From positions 1 through 64,000 of the forward strand of contig PS015083.1 of the NCBI GenBank assembly GCA_048213135.1: a DNA stretch of 64,000 nucleotides, written 5' to 3'. Below, piece by piece: positions 62,201 to 64,000 of the stretch. The DNA is from Reclinomonas americana ATCC 50394 (taxonomy: Eukaryota; Jakobida; Jakobea; Jakobida). The translations under genes were made by a program, and so were the position numbers. How positions within the stretch are numbered: the stretch's first letter is position 1; each line of letters opens with the position of its first letter. A model generated the notes under the pieces. It was not told the origin of the DNA. It worked only from the letters and a program-made list of their open reading frames with translations, and made no database searches.

Positions 62201-64000
62201 TCTCATGAGTTGTTGTTTTGCAGACGAAGTGTTGTCGAGCGAAGACAGCAGCAGCGTAAGCTCTGAGTCGGACATCGAAGAGCATCAGCCGTTGCCTGCT
62301 GCACCACATGAGCAAGAGCAGCGTATCGGTTCTTCAAAACAAAAGGTCCATATGGCTTCAACTGTCGAAGGTAAGCGACATGCAGTCTTTTCTGTCAGCG
62401 CACGCTCACATTATTATCTTGTGACAGAGACTACGGGCGCCGATAATATCCATCAGTCGGGCTCCAAGCGCACCGCAGCATCGGGAACGAACGCCAAACG
62501 CCACCACCGTCGGGAATCTGAGTCAAGCAGCGCAGGTCATAAATCGCGGAGGAATTCAGGCGCTGTTTCGTACCTTGTTGACATGATGACGAACGCCTCG
62601 AGAAACTAACTTTATCGCGACTTTATATTTGCAGAGTATAGCATTGTCGCGAAAGTCCACACGCAGACGAGGTCTGGTTGCGACACGACTACGCTGCCTG
62701 CGTCACACACATGTACTCATTCCATAACTTTCTCGCGCAGTGGGTGCACACATCGCGGAAGACGGGTACGTATACTGGTCACGGTGTCGACCTCCGGCCT
62801 GTTGCTCTGGGTCTCACCGCATTTCCCCCTCTGTTTGTGCAGAATGTCTTCGAACAGCTCTGGTACACAGCAGTCCTCCAACGGGTCGTCACGCAATAGC
62901 CGTGATTCGCTTCGATCTGGAATGCTCCGCTCGTCCATCGTCCGCGACAGAGTTGCGTGGCTCTTGTTGGCTCACCTCGTTCCGTGGGTTGTCGACATAC
63001 CCATCATGACCCCGTATATGCAGAATTCGACCGTGACGCAAGCTCATGTTGCTGTTATGATGTTGGCCGTCGGAAGCGTTGCCAGTCTCCTTTTCTTGGT
63101 AGTCCTGACTCGCGGCGAGGCGCGAGAGCTGAAGAGACTCCACGAAGAAGTCTTTGATTCCATTCAACGCGCTCGGTATGCTGTAATATGCCCCATGTGC
63201 ACCCGATTCTGCCGATTGTTGACATGCAATGTGTCCCAGCAATGCGCGCTACCACATGGCCACTGATCTTGTTGAGTTGCTACTTGTACTGGAGCAGCGC
63301 GCGTGTTTCTGTTTTCCGTACTCATCAACTGTTGTCTTGAAGGTTGGAGTGTGGTCAGATCTCCGAATCAACAAAGGCATTGACAATGAGAGCACCCTCG
63401 AACGGCGAACTGGCTTGCGAGATCACGTCAATCAAGTACGCGTCATCCTCACTGCAGCCGGAATCAGAACGTTCGTGAAAGAAGCCAGTGACAAGTTGAA
63501 CGCTGAGTACGCGGTGTGGACTCCATTTGGACTCGTGCGCAAACTCGAGGTGCCAGTTGCCGGCTTGGACTACGCCAGTTTATTGACGGACTGGGCAAAC
63601 GTTTGTCGCCCTCATTAGTTTTCTGTTCCTCAGGCACAAACACTAACGTGCGCACGTGTTTTTGTCTCGTCACAGGAAGTATCCGCACTTGCGGGCCCCG
63701 TTTACATGACTGCTGAGATGTGGGATACCAGATTTTACGCTATCGTGCGGAACTCTCTATTCGGTGCCGCCGACTCCGTCGACAATATCGGAAACGCAGG
63801 TGCGCTGTTGGCACGACAGCCCGGTGTCAAGTACGAGGTCTTCGCATGGATTCTTGCGGCAGCGTTTTGCGGGTGAGCTGCTTAATTGTTGGCTGCGTGC
63901 GAGTGTTGACGATGACTTCACTGAAACTTCTCGAAACAGCGGTGCCGTGGTCCTTATCCTACTCTTTATGCCGCTGACGCTGCATCTGCGCTACATGGCC
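58591..64000 (+). CDS. TmcB-like multi-pass membrane protein, 3' end outside window
   Basis: A large intron-rich gene. The start is tentative: ATG 58591 gives MSRFAPAFL, spliced in phase 0 to HMVVKGGASVTTGG at 58835. Multiple membrane helices follow: ALCLLAAHLSLLLTVV, MITMWFYVMCAAVLVLLQVA, LALLCGPALTFLAVTLLRPL, MGAVGALLLVPVTALAVIVP, VGVAVVAGVAIFAWCIYYV, WILGVALAGVAGAVAVYLP. A cytoplasmic part (about 61260-62000) reads KVVFLILNLREYEEKCDNLF then HDYPENAELAALYSQFLLEV, which resembles the TPR-like repeat region of Tiny macrocysts B (TmcB) proteins of Dictyostelium and algae. A Ser-rich stretch (SSEDSSSVSSESDIEEHQPL) leads to a second membrane section with DRVAWLLLAHLVPWVVDIPI and HVAVMMLAVGSVASLLFLVV, an extracellular-looking domain, and a further helix GAVVLILLFMPLTLHL at the window end. 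TmcB proteins often continue into PAS or cyclase domains. Family assignment is from memory. Confidence 0.6.
58980..59150 (+). repeat. (CT)n and (GTC)n repeats with gap in TmcB-like intron
   Basis: CTCTCTCT from about 59014 to 59062, then CGTTCGTT and a (TCG)n run to 59111, 20 N, and more TCGT. A second CT run lies at about 59220-59275. All are in one long intron and pyrimidine-rich on the sense strand. Confidence 0.9.

Overview
This window is nuclear DNA from an intron-dense, GC-rich eukaryote. Almost every recognisable protein is split into exons of about 50-400 nt by introns that are mostly 45-150 nt, with GTGAGT/GTGCGT-like donors and (C)(A/G)CAG acceptors. No operon, Shine-Dalgarno or other prokaryotic signal is present. 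A SPAG16/PF20 homologue (axonemal central pair) implies motile 9+2 flagella. CYP51, TSC1, aspartylglucosaminidase, Rogdi and a TmcB-like membrane protein fit a free-living unicellular flagellate of the opisthokont/apusomonad/amoebozoan neighbourhood. The exact lineage cannot be read from this sequence. There are twelve N gaps (363-467, 870-989, 9240-9685, 24674-25657, 27841-28566, 39849-39868, 40480-40704, 41559-41886, 49709-49728, 50031-50903, 57025-57119, 59112-59131), many of them next to dinucleotide or trinucleotide repeats.

Layout by region. 0-6 kb: a hamartin/TSC1 homologue (+) with a long low-complexity N-terminus. 6.1-8.6 kb: PLRG1/Prp46 splicing factor (-). 10.1-13.3 kb: a leucine-rich-repeat protein with three DUF4476-like modules around a SKICH/Ig-like module (+). 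14.0-15.8 kb: two tandem copies of an unrecognised small secreted protein (+). 15.9-17.8 kb: aspartylglucosaminidase (-), head-to-head with an EEF1AKMT4/METTL-type methyltransferase (+, to 19.3 kb). 19.4-24.6 kb: WDHD1/Ctf4 replisome hub (-). 25.7-26.4 kb: 3' end of an unknown gene (+). 26.5-30.1 kb: CYP51 (-). 30.4-31.0 kb: a 131-residue single-pass membrane protein (+). 31.2-33.8 kb: a tubulin-tyrosine-ligase-family protein with a signal peptide (-). 34.6-36.3 kb: mitochondrial ribosomal protein mL44 (-). 36.4-40.9 kb: SPAG16 (-). 41.0-44.2 kb: methylmalonate-semialdehyde dehydrogenase (+). 44.7-46.2 kb: a MORN-repeat protein (+). 46.6-52.5 kb: a large PH-domain protein (-). 52.5-55.8 kb: a Ser/Pro/Gln-rich protein (+). 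56.0-57.5 kb: Rogdi (-). 57.5-58.4 kb: a carboxylesterase relic. 58.6 kb to the window end: a TmcB-like multi-pass membrane protein (+, continuing outside).

The genes do not form one pathway; they are a typical housekeeping mix (growth signalling, splicing, replication, sterol synthesis, lysosomal hydrolysis, mitochondrial translation and valine catabolism, cilia). What is notable is the architecture. Genes are packed tightly, often as divergent pairs with fewer than 100 bp between start codons, and introns carry large CT/GA and CA tracts that are mostly pyrimidine-rich on the sense strand.

Exon structures were worked out by hand from reading frame, splice sites and family knowledge. Gene ends are given to the base where a start or stop codon could be placed; internal exon limits are approximate.
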